From Dysidea avara (Eukaryota; Porifera; Demospongiae; Dictyoceratida; Dysideidae): DNA of 64,000 nt. The position numbers and the translations under genes are program-made. Each line of letters begins with the position of its first letter. Position 1 is the stretch's first letter. The notes beneath the pieces were generated by a model. That model was not told the DNA's origin and ran no database searches. It saw only the letters and a program-made list of their open reading frames with translations. The DNA lies in the NCBI RefSeq assembly GCF_963678975.1, contig NC_089276.1, forward strand, positions 28,512,472 to 28,576,471, read 5' to 3'. This document shows positions 46,618 through 58,428 of this stretch, in pieces.

Positions 46618-49030
46618 ATGGCGACTAGCGGAAATGCAGCAAAGAGTCATGGGTCAAGCAGCGGTTCAAGGACGAAGCAGGCAAAGAGACAGGTATCAAA
46701 AGAAACATTTCTCAAGTGGTAGCGAATTAATGAACGCGATCATCAGTCTTCGGTTTGTCTGCGAGCTGATATGGATGATGAAGACAGGTCTGTGGTTTCA
46801 ACGCTTTGGTGCGTAGTTTGCCGAAAGTACGAGCCAAGGATTTTTTGGCAGAAAAACTTTTCGAGAGCGTGGATAGAAGGCTCTACCAACCACAAAACGA
46901 GTAATGTAACCGACCATGCCAACAGTGAACAACATAAATTGGCCATGGCGCTGCTTCGCAAGGATCAGGCTATAAGTAAGCACCAGCCGATTACTAGCTA
47001 TAGCCCTATTGCACAGAGTCTTTCGTCCACGGCATTAAATCCAGCTGTCAGAGAGCAAATCAAGAGAAAGTTCGAAATTAGTTTTGTTCTTGCAAAAGAA
47101 CATATCCCCTTCTCGAAATATCCAGCTATCCTTGCCCTAGAAAAAAAACATGGAGTGGACCTCGGTACATCATACAACAATAGAGACTCAGCTCGCAACT
47201 TTGTGCACTATATAGCTGAGAGCCAACGGAAGCTCTTGTATACTACACTGGAGTCATGTCACTTTTATAGTGCCTTGATGGATAGCTCTACTGATAAAGG
47301 GCGGATTGAAAATGAGCTGTTCGTAATCCTGTTTTGTGAAAAAGACGATGTGCTGCTGGAGTTGAAGACCACTGCGAGGTACTATTGTGTATTGGAGCCA
47401 AGAAGGAGCGATGCAGATGGATTAGTTGAGTGTCTTGGTCTAGCATTAAAAGGTATGGGTATAGATAACCTACTTCACAGAGAGAGGGTGCTTGGTGTTG
47501 ATGGCTTTCCGATTCTTGTCGGTTGTGGTACTGATGGCGCATCAGTCAATGTGGCTGAGCAAAATGGTATGAAAGGTAAACTTCAGGCTTCCTTACCTTG
47601 GTTACACTGGGCATGGTGCTACGCTCACCGGCTTGAACTTGCTTGTAATGATGCCTTTTCCAGTCAACTTTTTCATGACATAGACGACATGTTGTTGAGA
47701 CTATATTACTTGTACGAAAAATCACCAAAAAAATGTCGTGATCTTTCAGACCTTGTTGGTGATCTTAAGGAGGTGTATGAACTTCCTGAAGGAGGTAACT
47801 TACCAGTGCGAGCAAGCGGAAGTCGCTGGATTATCCACAAATGTAAAGCTCTGCAGCGAGTGGTTGATCGATATGGGGCTTACCTCAATCACTTGGCAGC
47901 ACTCACTGAGGACAAGTCAATTAAGAGCACTGATAGACAGCGTCTGAAGGGATACCTACTGAAGTGGAGGCAAGCTCGAATGATAATTGGTTCTGCTCTC
48001 TACACTGATGCCCTTAAGCCAGCCTCTCTTCTCAGCCTTACCTTACAAAATGATGACATTGATGTTGTGCAGGGCATTAAGAAACATTTTGAAATCCCAT
48101 ACCTCCTTAAACAAACTGACCTCACAGGATGTGGTAGAGTGGCCTGTGTCAAAGATGGTTTTGAGTAAGTTGGAAGATGAAAATGGATGCAAGGTATACC
48201 AAGGATCTGAGCTACACAATTTTAGAGACAGTACCATCAAAACTTGTCAAGAGCAGGCATTGGCTGACTTGAGGTCTCTCGATGATCGAATGCGCTCTCG
48301 ATTGGAGTTGTCAGATATTGACTTCATGAGATCAATCCTTCTATTCTTGGATACCCAAAGCTGGCAGTTGCAAGAAGCTGAAGAAAGTTCAGAAGATGAT
48401 GATCGTTTAGGCGAAGTCAAGGCTGCTCTGTTGAGAATCATTGATATGTTTCAGGCTCCACTTGAAGCTAGAGGTGTTAGCATCACTTCATGTCTGGATG
48501 AAATTGAAGACATTGTTGAGTATGTCGGGATTTACCTGCGAATTGGATGTGACAGCTACAAGAAAATATGGTACCTGTTGAAGACATCACCAGATTCTGT
48601 GAAATGGCCTAACATCTTCCTGATCAGTGAGTTGCTGTTCAGTTTACCATTCTCAACAGCCAAAGTTGAGCGCTTCTTCTCTACACTGAAGATCATAAAA
48701 AGTGAGAGGAGAACAAGTCTAAATTGTTTAACTCTCAACGATTTGCTAGAAGTCAATGTTGAAGGCCCCACCCTCAGTGATTTTTCACCAGATCAAGCAG
48801 TAGAAATTTGGTGGAGTAGCTGCCAGTCTGGGAGGAGGGTGAATCAGAAGCCAAGAAAGGAATACCGTCGGAAACAAAAAACTACTGACAAGGCATCAAG
48901 TGATTCTGAAGACTCTGAAACTGAACAACTAGATATCGACAAATGGGACAGCTGGTTTGGTGAGGATGAAGAGGAGCAGCTTGAGACATCTTCTTCACAT
49001 TCTGAATTTCATGTTCTTCAGATTGACTAA
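46618..49030 (+). pseudogene. hAT transposase, one stop and one frameshift
   Basis: A DDE-type hAT transposase of the group related to animal ZNF862/C17orf113-like proteins. A likely start at 46618 is followed by an in-frame TAG at 46720-46722; the frame then stays open from 46723. Order: TTF/BED-like zinc finger (WCVVC ... HANSEQHK), catalytic-domain segments (ALMDSSTDKGRIENELF; CGTDGASVN), the insertion region, an RW segment (ASGSRWIIHKC), then a shift of one base near 48080-48100 into another frame. That frame carries the C-terminal dimerisation segment (LISELLFSLPFSTAKVERFF) and an acidic tail to 49030. Transposase would cut the element out and paste it elsewhere in the nucleus. With two lesions this copy is probably inactive, but decay is light, so the family moved recently. 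Confidence 0.9.
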
Positions 49031-49309
49031 TCTTGTCACTATGGTAATCTAGACATTATGACCAAGTTCAGTTGTACATAAAATATGTAAACATTAAAAA
49101 TTTTTTTTGGTTGTATTCAGAAAATATTACAATAATTATGAATTAATACAATATTAATTTTATATTTATAGGTAAAAATGATTATAATAACAACACCTAT
49201 ATCACAGTGGCAGCAGAAGGGAGGGAGTTGGGGGCAACCAACTTTCAAAAAGGTGGGGCAGAGCCTCTCCAATAAATGTGTTTGTGATGTCATAAGTCAT
49301 ACCACGTGA

Positions 49310-49341
49310 TCAAGAGTCCATAATTTATTATGGACTCTTGA
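49310..49341. repeat. perfect 15-bp palindrome in the hAT 3' region
   Basis: TCAAGAGTCCATAAT is followed by TT and its exact inverse complement. Related CACGTGATC and GACGTGATC words flank it. It may be a transposase-binding or structural site within the element. Confidence 0.7.
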
Positions 49342-49969
49342 CGTGATCAACACAGTACACGCTTGGTCACTGTATAGTGGCTAACAGCTGAAGTATAATG
49401 CTGAAATATATTCTTAATCTGCAATGCTTACTACCTCCAGTAAGACTTTATCAAGCAATACTGTGATCTGGCTAATACTGTGTCCAGATTCAATCTCATA
49501 GCACTCATTCTTCAAAATTTTCCTGGGGGGCGTGCCCCCAGACCCCCCTAGAGGGAGAGCATGCTTTGCATGCTCTGAGTGCGCTTTGTGCACTGTGCAG
49601 GTACCCCAAACTTTTCATACCCTCCTCCACCACTGTGTCAGGTCAACTCCTGTGATGGCCGAACAAATTGCTTTCTGGTCTGACAATGTTCAGCTAGACA
49701 TAAAATAGTTATTTTCACCCCTGTATAGTGGTATATACCAGTTGTAGAGAGAGCAGGCAGGAGTTGAATCTAATGCTTATAGTTACATGTATGTTATAGA
49801 GTATACCCCCTCTTAAAACTGACTGATTAATGGCCTGCTAAAACCTACTCTGCTAAGTGGGGAACTGGTAGACCTGCAGACTATATAACAAGTGGCCAAT
49901 GTCATGCAAGCACAGACAGCGGTGGGCGGCAGTGAATTCTAATGACAAATAAAATTGGTATCTTGCAGG

Positions 49970-50897
49970 CCCAGGGCTGCTACAACTAAATGCTTCCAAT
50001 ATACCACTTATTGATGATGCAGGGTCCCAGGAGGCAGGCCAGCACCAGAACAACAACTTGCGAACACTAGCAGCTACCAGCTTGGGTAACCTGCTGCACC
50101 GATTGGGTGCTCTGGACAAAGGCACCATGGAGGAGGACAGGTTGGCGGGAGCTGGCTATGGCATCCTCCTTGGAGAGATACTACCCCCAGTACCTGCCAA
50201 GCTGGCAAATAAGATCAAGAAAGGAGATTTTGTAGAAATGCAGGACATGCTCTTGGACATGTGGTTAATACCTGACCAGAGTGAGCAAACTTCGTGTGGG
50301 GGCCGCCATCGCACCATGGACATTCAGGTGTGGACGCACTGTTTTGCAACGTATGTCCGGGTGATTGCTGAAGATGAACTGGACAGCGTGCCAGACTTAC
50401 TGGACTACATGATAAATATAATCCGGGCCAGCCAAGACTTCATGGGCTCAGCATGGCTGACGTATGATGATACGTTTAGAAGACAAGTGGCAGTCTCTGG
50501 TAACAAACATTGGGGTGTGTACAACTCCTCCCTGTACTCTATGTGTTTCACTGGGAAAGCCCAGACTCTGAGGAAAAGTGAATACTGTCTCAGCAAGGAC
50601 CACAACCTCCAACCCTGTCCCCTGAAGTCAGAGCAGCTACCAGTAGAGACACCTTCCTTAAACCCCATGCAGTCTAGTCAAGCCACCCCCTCTTTAAACT
50701 TCATGCAGTATAGTCACACCCCTAATGAATCATGGCCTCGGTGCCGCCGATTTAATGAAGGGAGGTGCACCCTAATGGATTGCTCCTATTGCCATGTGTG
50801 TATCAAGTGTGGGGAACATCACCCTGCAATATACTGTGGGCAGTCTAGTAGGAGGGGCCGTGGCAGGAGTCAAGCTCCCCGCCGTCGACCATACTAG
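49970..50897 (+). pseudogene. gag-like protein of a DIRS/Ngaro-type element
   Basis: The frame is open from about 49970 (after an ATCTTGCAG that could be a splice acceptor) to the stop at 50897, with no ATG before residue position about 50126. It reads an alpha-helical region (NLLHRLGALDKG; IPDQSEQTS; MDIQVWTHCFATYV) and a C-terminal Cys/His knuckle: WPRCRRFNEGRCTLMDCSYC, then HVCIKCGEHHPAIYC, ending in an Arg-rich tail. That arrangement is typical of gag proteins of DIRS- and Ngaro-type elements, which package RNA. The frame has no internal stop, but the element as a whole is dead. Confidence 0.75.
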
Positions 50898-50989
50898 AAG
50901 CAAGATTTTGGCAGTGACAGTTTCTTTATGATTGTAGTGTAACACATGTTTTTGAACATAGTACCAATGATCAACTAAATTTCATGTTA

Positions 50990-51880
50990 ATCAAGACACA
51001 CGGTAGTGTGTCGTGCGGCCCAAGTAGCCGGCGCGCCACACCATGAGTATATTTACAGGAAGAAAGTAAACGCGATTTTCACACCTTTGTAGCTCCATGA
51101 CTCCTTATCCGATTGAATCCAAAGTTGCTACAGAAGTGTCAGCTAGGTAGGGGAGTCCACAGTCCAAATTTGAAGAAAATCGCTCCAGCCATTTCCGAGA
51201 TACAAGCGGCCAAAGTTTGGGTTTTTTCTTCGTTTTTTTCTTCTTCTACTTCTTCTTTTCATACACTTCGCAAAATCCGACATAAAACACGAATGCGTGC
51301 TCCAATCGGGCTGAAATTTGGCACACTTAAAGGGCTCATTAAGGCAAATCTCAGTACCGAGTTTGGTAGGAATCCGATGAACATTCACGGAGTTATGACC
51401 GATTATTTGCATATAATAAGGTCAAAGGTCTGTCACACCCACAGGGTATACCACTTGAAGGAATGAGCTAAAAATTGCTATGTAGATGGAGTAACTATTG
51501 TAGGAGTGCCTTTTTGTGGTTTGAAAGGAATCCAGTTAAAGGTCATCGAGATATGACACAAAACCCAACCTGTGTCACAATTACGCGATCGATTTTTATG
51601 AATAAAAAAAACTATTAGTTTTCACGCCTACCAGGCAAACCGTTTAGAGCAGTGAGCTGAAAATAGGTGTGTAGCTGAAATAATTATCATAGAAAGGCCT
51701 TGCAATAGTACAGAAGAATCGGATTACAAACCACTGAGTTCTGATTCCAAAGCCAACTACGTGTAGCATATGCGAGATCGAGATACTCTAATAGAACAGT
51801 CACCCTAATAGAACATTCAACTACGTCTATAACTTACTCCATTATAGAATTATATGACATTGCAAGTTATTCTGTAGGGA
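50990..51880. other. unassigned block, probably an insertion
   Basis: Sequence character changes sharply at about 50998 (ACACGGTAGTGTGTCGTGCG, then GCCGGCGCGCC). It separates the gag-like frame from the RT by 3.6 kb that related elements do not need. No recognisable protein: the open frames at 51113-51466 include artificial Ser/Phe runs from a CTTCTT repeat. It includes a copy of the GAGATACTCTAATAG motif at about 51770. The right boundary was not found. Confidence 0.4.
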
Positions 51881-53990
51881 GATCAGCTACAAACGGTTAA
51901 TCGTATAGACGATTCAGCTACAAGCAAGTCACCCTGTAGAGAGTTCAGCTACAAATATGTTGCTGTAGAGATTCAGAACATTATAAGTCCCACTGAAGAG
52001 AATTCAGCTATAAACAAGTCACCTTGTAGAGACAACAAGTCACTCTGTAGAGAATTCAGCTACAAACAATTCACTGCATAAAGGGTTCAGCTACAAAATA
52101 ACTACCCAGTAGAGAGTTCATCTAGATCAGCTACAAACAAGTTACTTTATGCAATGTTCAGCTACAAGTAAGTCACTCTGTAGAGAGTTCAGCTATAAAC
52201 AAGTCACTCTGTAGTACAAACAAGTCACCGTGTAGCTGGAGAGTTCAGAAACCAATCAAAAAAACCACTCTGTAAAGAGTTCAGCTATACAAACATGTTA
52301 TAACTCTATAGAGAAAGTTATAACTCTATAGAGAGATAAACTAGAAACAATTAGTCATCCAGTAGAGAGATCAGCTACAAGACATCACCTTATAGAGAGT
52401 TTAGTTACAAAGAAACCACCATGTAGAGAGTTCAGCTGCAAACATATCACCCTGTAGAGAGTGCAGCTATGAACAGATCACCCTGTAGAGAGTTCAGCTA
52501 GAAAAAGTCATCCTGTCAAGAGATCAGCTAGAAGGATCACCTTGTAGAGAGTTCAATTACAAACAAATCACCCTGCAGATAGTTCAGCTACAAACAATTC
52601 ACCCTATAATATATAGATATCAGCTAGAAGAAGTTACCTTGTACAGAGCTCAGCTACAAAGATACCATCATATAAAGAGTTCAGCTGCAAACAAATCGCC
52701 CTGTAGAAAGTTCAGCTACGAACAGATCACACTGTAGAGAGATTAGCTAGAATAAATCACCTTGTAGAGAGTTCAGCTACAAAGAAACCACCATGTAGAG
52801 AGTTCAGCTGCAAACAAATCATCCGTAAAGAGTTCAGCCAGAAACAAGTTCACCCTATAGAGAGATCAGCTAGAAACAAATCACCCCGTAAAGAGAGCAG
52901 CTACAAAGAAACCATCCTGTAGAAAGTTCAGTTACAAACAGATAACCCTATAGAGAGTTCAGCTAGAAACAAGTCATCCAGAGATCAAGTCACCCTGTAG
53001 AGAGATCAGCTAGAAACAAGTCATTTTGTAGAGAGATCAGCTACAAAGAAACCATCCTGTAGAGAGTTCAATTGCAAACAGAAAATCCTATAGAGAGTTC
53101 AGCTAGAAACAAGTCACCGTGTAGAGAGATCAGCTAGACAAAAGTCATCCTGTAGAGAGATCAGCTAGAAAAAAGTCATCCTGTAGAGAGATCAGCTAGA
53201 AACAAGTCACCCGGTAGAGAGATCAGCTACAAAGAAACCATCCTGTAGAGAGTTCAATTGCAAACAGAAATCCTTATAGAGAGTTCAGCTAGAAACAAGT
53301 CACTGAGTAGAGAGATCAGCTAGAAACAAGTCATCCAGTGATCAGCTAGAAACAAGTCACCCTGTAGAGAGATCAGCTACAAAGAAACCACCTTGTAGAG
53401 AGTTCAACTACAAACAGATAACCCTCTAGATAGTTCAACTAGAAACAAGTCATCGTGTAGAGAGATCAGCTACAAAGAAACCATCCTGTAGAGAGATCAG
53501 CTAGAAACAAGTCACCTGTAGCGACATTAGCTACAAAAAACCATCCTGTAGAGAGTTCAGCTACAAACAAATCACCCTGCGGAGAGCTTGGCTACAAAAA
53601 ATCACCCTGTAGAGATATCAGCTACAAACAAATCACCTTGTAGAGTGTATAACTAGACACAAGTCACCCAGTAGAGAGATCGGCTACAAGAAGTTACATT
53701 GTAGAGAGATCAGCTACAGGAAGTTACCTTGTAGAGAATTCAGCTACAAAGAAACCATCATGTAGAGAGTTTAGCTACAAACACATCACCCTGTAGAGAG
53801 ATCAGCTACAAACAAGTCACCCTGTAGAAATATCAGCTAGATACAAGTTACCTTATAGGGATCAGCTACAAACAAATCACCCTGTAGAAATATGTGTTGG
53901 AAACAAATCACCATGTAGAGAGTTCAGCTAGAAACAAGTCACTCTGAAAAGAGTTCAGCTATAAACAATGGGAGTTTCAGCTACAGTTCA
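51880..53990. repeat. 2.1-kb minisatellite, degenerate 31-bp unit
   Basis: About 65-70 imperfect copies of a unit near GTAGAGAGTTCAGCTAC followed by AAACAAGTCACCCT. Variants AGATCAGCTAGAAAC and AGTTCAGCTACAAAG alternate in blocks, so higher-order units may exist. Divergence between copies is about 10-30 percent by eye. No long open frame runs through it. Too degenerate and gap-free to be CRISPR. Confidence 0.93.
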
Positions 53991-54484
53991 GTTATGTATA
54001 AGAAGTCACCTTATTACCTACAGTATGATTATGTTTCATTGTTAAATATACAAATATTTTTAGTCAGACAAAAAATTGTACACACATTTCTTCCTTTGTT
54101 CCACAATTCCTGCAGAAAAGAAAAAAACAAGTTAGAAGGAAGCACCAAAGCCAGTTAATGGCTGGCTTTGTGGCTTGCAATACAAAAAGAAGTGATATCT
54201 AAACCAAAACAGCCAAGCTGTAAAAAAAGAGTGCGGCCCCCAAAATGGCCAGGATGAAAAAAGATGTGAAATCCAAGGTGGCGGCCAAGAAATGGCTGTA
54301 ATGGTAGGTTAATGGCAAAAAATTTAATTACGACAATTCAGGTGAATTTGCGTTACCTCCTCCTGTTTTGGTTTAGATTATAATATTATTAAGATAGTGT
54401 ATATACTGTATACAGGGGTTAAACGGCCACACCCCAGCTATATGCTAAAGGAGTGGCGGTGGCAACAATGAAGGTAGCACAGCA
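53991..54484. other. short non-coding stretch before the RT
   Basis: Contains GGCTGGCTTTGTGGC and AAAATGGCC/GGTGGCGGCCAAG words and no gene. The right boundary of the insertion that began near 50998 should lie here, but no matching end was identified. Confidence 0.35.
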
Positions 54485-56249
54485 GTGTTATCTAGTTTTT
54501 TATGCTGTGTAGCTCAATCAAATACTGACAAACTGTGGCAACTGGAGAGCTGCAGAAGACCAGCAGGATGGGTCACCCCCAAGTTCCTGTGTTTCAATCC
54601 TTCACCTCTCAACTGGAGAGACTGGGAGGCACATCTAGCCAACCACCCAGAGAGGTCCCTACCCCACTATGTGATCCAAGGTATCCGGGATGGGTTCCGG
54701 ATAGGTTTTGACTATGCAAGTCACAAGACAAAGAAAGCAAATGACAATATGTACTTGGCCACAGAACGCCCACAGGTAGTACAAGAGTATCTGTTGAAGG
54801 AATGCAGAGAAGGCAGAGTGGTTGGCCCACTCAACCCTGCAGTATTGCCACAGGTGCAAGTAAGCTGTTTTGGAGTAATCTCAAAGAAAAATGGCCAGTG
54901 GCGCCTGATCGTAGATCTGTCAGCTCCTCAACCAGACAGTGTCAATGATGGCATCAATCGAGAGTGGTGTTCAACATTGTATGTGAAAGTTGAGGATGCA
55001 GCAAGAGCAATATCCCGGCTAGGGAGAGGGGCCAACCTGGCAAAGGTAGACATCAAAAGTGCTTACCGGCACCCAGACGACCGTTTGCTACTAGATATGA
55101 TGTGGGATGGTAATCTGTTTGTTGATTGTACACTCCCATTTGGTTTAAGGTCCGCACCAAGGATCTTCTCAGCAATTGCAGATGTACTGGAATGGAAGGC
55201 AAAATTTGAAGGGATCCCAATTATCTTGCACTACTTAGATGACTTTTTAATTATATCCCCGCCCAGTTCAGATGAAGGAAGCAGGCACCTGCACACATTA
55301 CTGGCACTATTTGAACGCCTCAGAGTGCCAGTTGCACCAGAGAAAGTTGAAGGCCCAGCTACCTGTATTACCTTCTTGGGTATTGAGATTAATACTAACC
55401 AAATGATTCTCCGTCTCCCTCACCAAAAACTGCAATCACTAAAATCAGTGGTAGCGGAATGGTTAGAAAAGCTTTCATCAGCTAAGAAGCCGTCATGCTC
55501 AGTAAAGGATCTTTAGTCTCTGGTGGGCTTCTTACTTCTTACAACATGCTTGCAAGGTAATCAGACCAGGTAGAACATTCCTGCGCAGGATGTTCGATTT
55601 GTTAAAGGGGTGTAAGAAGAATCAACGGGGGGTACGTCTAAACAAGTCCTTCTTGTCAGATCTAATGTAGTGGCACTTATTTCTAGAAGAGTGGAACGGA
55701 ATAGGAATGGTAGAGAACACAGCAGAAAGCCCCCCAGACATTAACCTACATACTGATGTGTCAGGCTCCTTTGGGTGTGGTGCATGGACAGGGAATCAGT
55801 GGCTCCAACTTCAATGGCCACACGGTGTAGCTGATTGGTCAATTGCAACTAAAGAGCTAGTCCCAATAGTAATTGCAGCCCTGATCTGGGGTGCTCAGTG
55901 GTGCAACAAGTTGATCTTGGCCCACTGTGACAACCAAGGGGTGGTAGAAGTTATCAATTCAGGTTCCTTGAAGGATGCTACCCTAATGCACTTACTACAT
56001 GCCATATTCTTCATAGCAACCCACCACGGTTTTGCTATAAGGGCTGCACATATACCAGGGGAAAGGAATACAGCAGCAGATGCCATCTCTAGGAATAACC
56101 TGACTTTATTCTTCTCACAGCTTTCAACAGCTCAGTCACACCCATCCATCATCCCTCAGTCAGCAGTGGACTTGGTGATTCTTCAACAGCCAGACTGGTT
56201 GTTGCCAAACTGGTCCCGGTTGTTCAAGAACTGTTTGCTGCAGGCATAG
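54485..56249 (+). pseudogene. DIRS/Ngaro-type reverse transcriptase-RNase H
   Basis: The reverse transcriptase (54485-55516) shows KKNGQWRLIVDLS, NLAKVDIKSAYRHPDDR, TLPFGLRSAPRIFSAIADVL and the catalytic HYLDDFLIISPP, the form typical of tyrosine-recombinase retroelements. The frame then stops at 55514; about 190 bases of the connecting region carry further stops and a frameshift. RNase H (55707-56249) keeps its acidic set: HTDVSGSFGCGAW, TKELVPIV, AHCDNQGV and NTAADAISRNN. Together these would copy element RNA into DNA and remove the RNA. Lesions between the two domains make this copy dead, though both catalytic centres look intact. The RNase H frame overlaps the recombinase frame at its end. 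Confidence 0.88.
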
Positions 56250-57145
56250 CCTCCTCAACCAAGAAGGTGTACACTACAGGAACAAACCGCTACATGAAGT
56301 TCTGTGAGGCTGCAAAGCTGTCTGCATACCCAACAACAGAAAATACTTTAATGTTGTTTGTAGCATATCTTCATGGAGAAGCCTTATCCCCAAGCACTGT
56401 AAAATGTTATCTAGCAGGAATTAGACACGACCAGATTAGGGCAGGCTTTGGTAACCCCCGGATAGCTCAGATGCCTCAGCTTGAGTATGTGCTAAAGGGA
56501 GTCAAGAGATTAGCCAAGGCAGGTTCTCGTAAGAGACTCCCAATTACTCCACCCATCTTAGAGGAACTGAGAAGAATATGGGGAAAACAGGTGAATGATG
56601 CAGATATGAAGATGTTATGGGCAGCATCTTGCTTATGTTTCTTTGGTTTTCTAAGATCTGGTGAGGTGGTGACCCCAACAGTCAACACATATGATCCAGA
56701 AGTACACTTGTGCTATGGTGAGGTGTGGATAGACAGCCACACTAACCCAAAAGTTCTCCAACTACGGATAAAGGCCTCCAAAACTGACCCATTCAGGCAG
56801 GGAGTGATCCTATACATTGGGTGTACAGGGTCAGACTTGTGTCCAGTGATGGCAGTGGTCAGATACATGATGGTGAGAGGCACTAAGCCAGGCCCCTTCT
56901 TCATCAGGAGAGATGGAAGATACCTGACGAGGGATTACTTTGTAACAGAAGTCAGGACAGCCTTAGCAGCTGCAGGTCTCACAGCCCAGAACTATGCTGG
57001 TCATAGCTTCTGTATCAGGGCTGCCACAACAGCAGCTCAGCAGGGGCTGCAGGACTCTCTGGTCAAAACCCTGGGTAGGTGACAGAGCATGGCCTATACC
57101 AGGTATATCCGAACACCGAGGGAGATTCTAACCAAAGTGGCCAAG
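56190..57145 (+). pseudogene. tyrosine recombinase of the DIRS/Ngaro-type element
   Basis: The frame overlaps the end of RNase H (about 56190-56249) and is open to 57082. It has the N-terminal SAM-like part (TTGTNRYMKFC, LSPSTVKCYLAGIRH) and catalytic-domain landmarks: the first Arg in GFLRSGEVV, the Lys in LRIKASKTDPF, and GHSFCIRAATTA. In family members the last reads HSFR; here Cys replaces that Arg. A TGA at 57080 stands where the family has Trp, and the segment with the nucleophilic Tyr (MAYTRYIRTP) lies after it. This enzyme would integrate a circular DNA copy without target duplication, so the family has no integrase. Two catalytic defects make it inactive. Confidence 0.88.
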
Positions 57146-57650
57146 GCTCTGGTTAGCAGCAAAAAGATATTAAGTAAAACAAAGCATTTCAGTTATGAAC
57201 AAGTCATGTGTGTTATGTATGCGTGTTGTAGACATTTATATTAGATAGATATATATGTTCACATTGTCTGTTATTGTTACAATAAAGAATGGAGGTTTGG
57301 AAGGTCAGCTTGGGTGAGGTTCCCTCCTGCCCCAGGGTTCGGATACAAATCAGGGGCAGGAGCTCACCCCTGGGTGTAGTGGAAGGGGGCCCTTCCCACT
57401 ATCTCTCCCAAGCTGAAGAAAGTAAGCTATTGGCATAGGTACAAACTCCAGTTCCATCTCCCTACCAAAGCCAAACAGTAGGGAATAAGGCTAGCAGAAG
57501 AGGGGCCCCCTCAACAGCTAGAGAATCCTATATATTAAAAGGTTCAAACTACACCAGTCACCGAACCTGCCAAACCTCCACCATAGAGTTTTGGTAGGAT
57601 GTGGGGCATCCTTAAAGCGTACATCATATTCAGGATGACACTTATTAACT
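57146..57650 (+). mobile_element. 3' non-coding end of the DIRS/Ngaro-type element
   Basis: GC-richer than its surroundings, with AATAAAG (57281), CCCTCCTGCCCCAGGG and ACCCCTGGGTGTAG blocks and a run of paired GGGGCCC words. Such elements end in split or inverted repeats. I could not match this sequence to the 5' region, so the exact end is unknown. Confidence 0.45.
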
Positions 57651-58285
57651 GCTCTTACCTTTAAATATATTTTGTACTGTGTTTGTCCTATCAACAGTTA
57701 CAACATAACCTGATTACTTGCAAACTTATTACTTGTTTTTATCTTCATTTTCATGTATCATACACATAATTATGTGACCAAATCTTGTCATTGATGTTCA
57801 CACATCAACAGATTGTGATATGTGGTTTTACCCAGTATAACTTTGGAAGGCTAAAAGCTATTGGTTTGAAATCTTGCCCTATACGTACGTAGTATTTAAC
57901 TCAATTACAGGTATAACCATGATTGTGAGCAGTTTTCTTTGTTAATGACTGAATCTGAACACAACACACAACTATGAGTGGTAGTGGAGGTAGTGAAGGT
58001 ATAACAAAAATGGCTGAGCAGTCTCTAACCTTACATTTAGGGATATCAAGATCACATGACCCACTCAAACACATAGAAAACATCTGGGCAATTGTCCAAA
58101 TGTGTATATGTATGTATTTAGCCTTGTGTTCAAGCTGGCCTGTAGTGTCCAAGGTGATATTCATCTTGAAAGCTTCACTTGTGAAAAGCAGCCATAAAAA
58201 TTCATAGCAAACTCACCTTACCTTTCTGTACTGATATTGTTACCAAAATGAAATATTACAGTTGGTAAGAGGCTTTTGGTATACG
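57651..58285. other. non-coding stretch
   Basis: No gene is recognised. An open plus-strand frame at 57974-58207 starts with a reasonable context (AACTATGAG) but encodes nothing recognisable and lacks supporting exons. Confidence 0.35.
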
Positions 58286-58380
58286 TTAAAGCATTGCCGC
58301 GAGTGCTATATGAAAAATAAAACATGAGGCGCATGACCGAGTGCTTTATTTTTCATATAGCACTCATGGCAATGCTTTAA
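58286..58380. repeat. 36-bp inverted repeat, 23-base loop
   Basis: 58286-58321 (starting TTAAAGCATTGCC) pairs with 58345-58380 at 34 of 36 positions; the two changes are adjacent (GC against AT). The loop includes GAGGCGCATGACCGAGTGC. It may be a small foldback transposon or an RNA hairpin. Confidence 0.85.
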
Positions 58381-58428
58381 ATGATTTATGGAACTTTCTA
58401 GTCATGTAGCTTCACCATACAGTAGGAC

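Larger units (their letters stand above)
46454..49723 (+). mobile_element. hAT transposon with 16-bp terminal repeats
   Basis: Both ends read CAGGGGTGAAAATAAC inwards, perfect over 16 bp, with TATAG flanking on both sides (46449-46453, 49724-49728). It is 3,270 bp, with one transposase gene on the plus strand. A 5-bp duplication fits the hAT groups that make short duplications. The 3' non-coding part (about 49200-49680) includes the CAAAATTTTCCTGGGGGG block shared with the MITE at 41459-42301 and a perfect small palindrome at 49310-49341. The ends are intact but the transposase is broken. Confidence 0.93.

Noticed and set aside
51113..51466. Ser/Phe-rich protein of 117 residues
   Set aside because: The Ser and Phe runs come from a CTTCTT simple repeat, and the opposite strand is equally open.
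51880..53990. CRISPR-like array
   Set aside because: Units are contiguous and degenerate with no unique spacers of constant length, no cas genes, and a eukaryotic context.
57974..58207. Open frame starting MSGSGGSEG
   Set aside because: No recognised domain; the frame runs into sequence without coding character and no neighbouring exon supports it.
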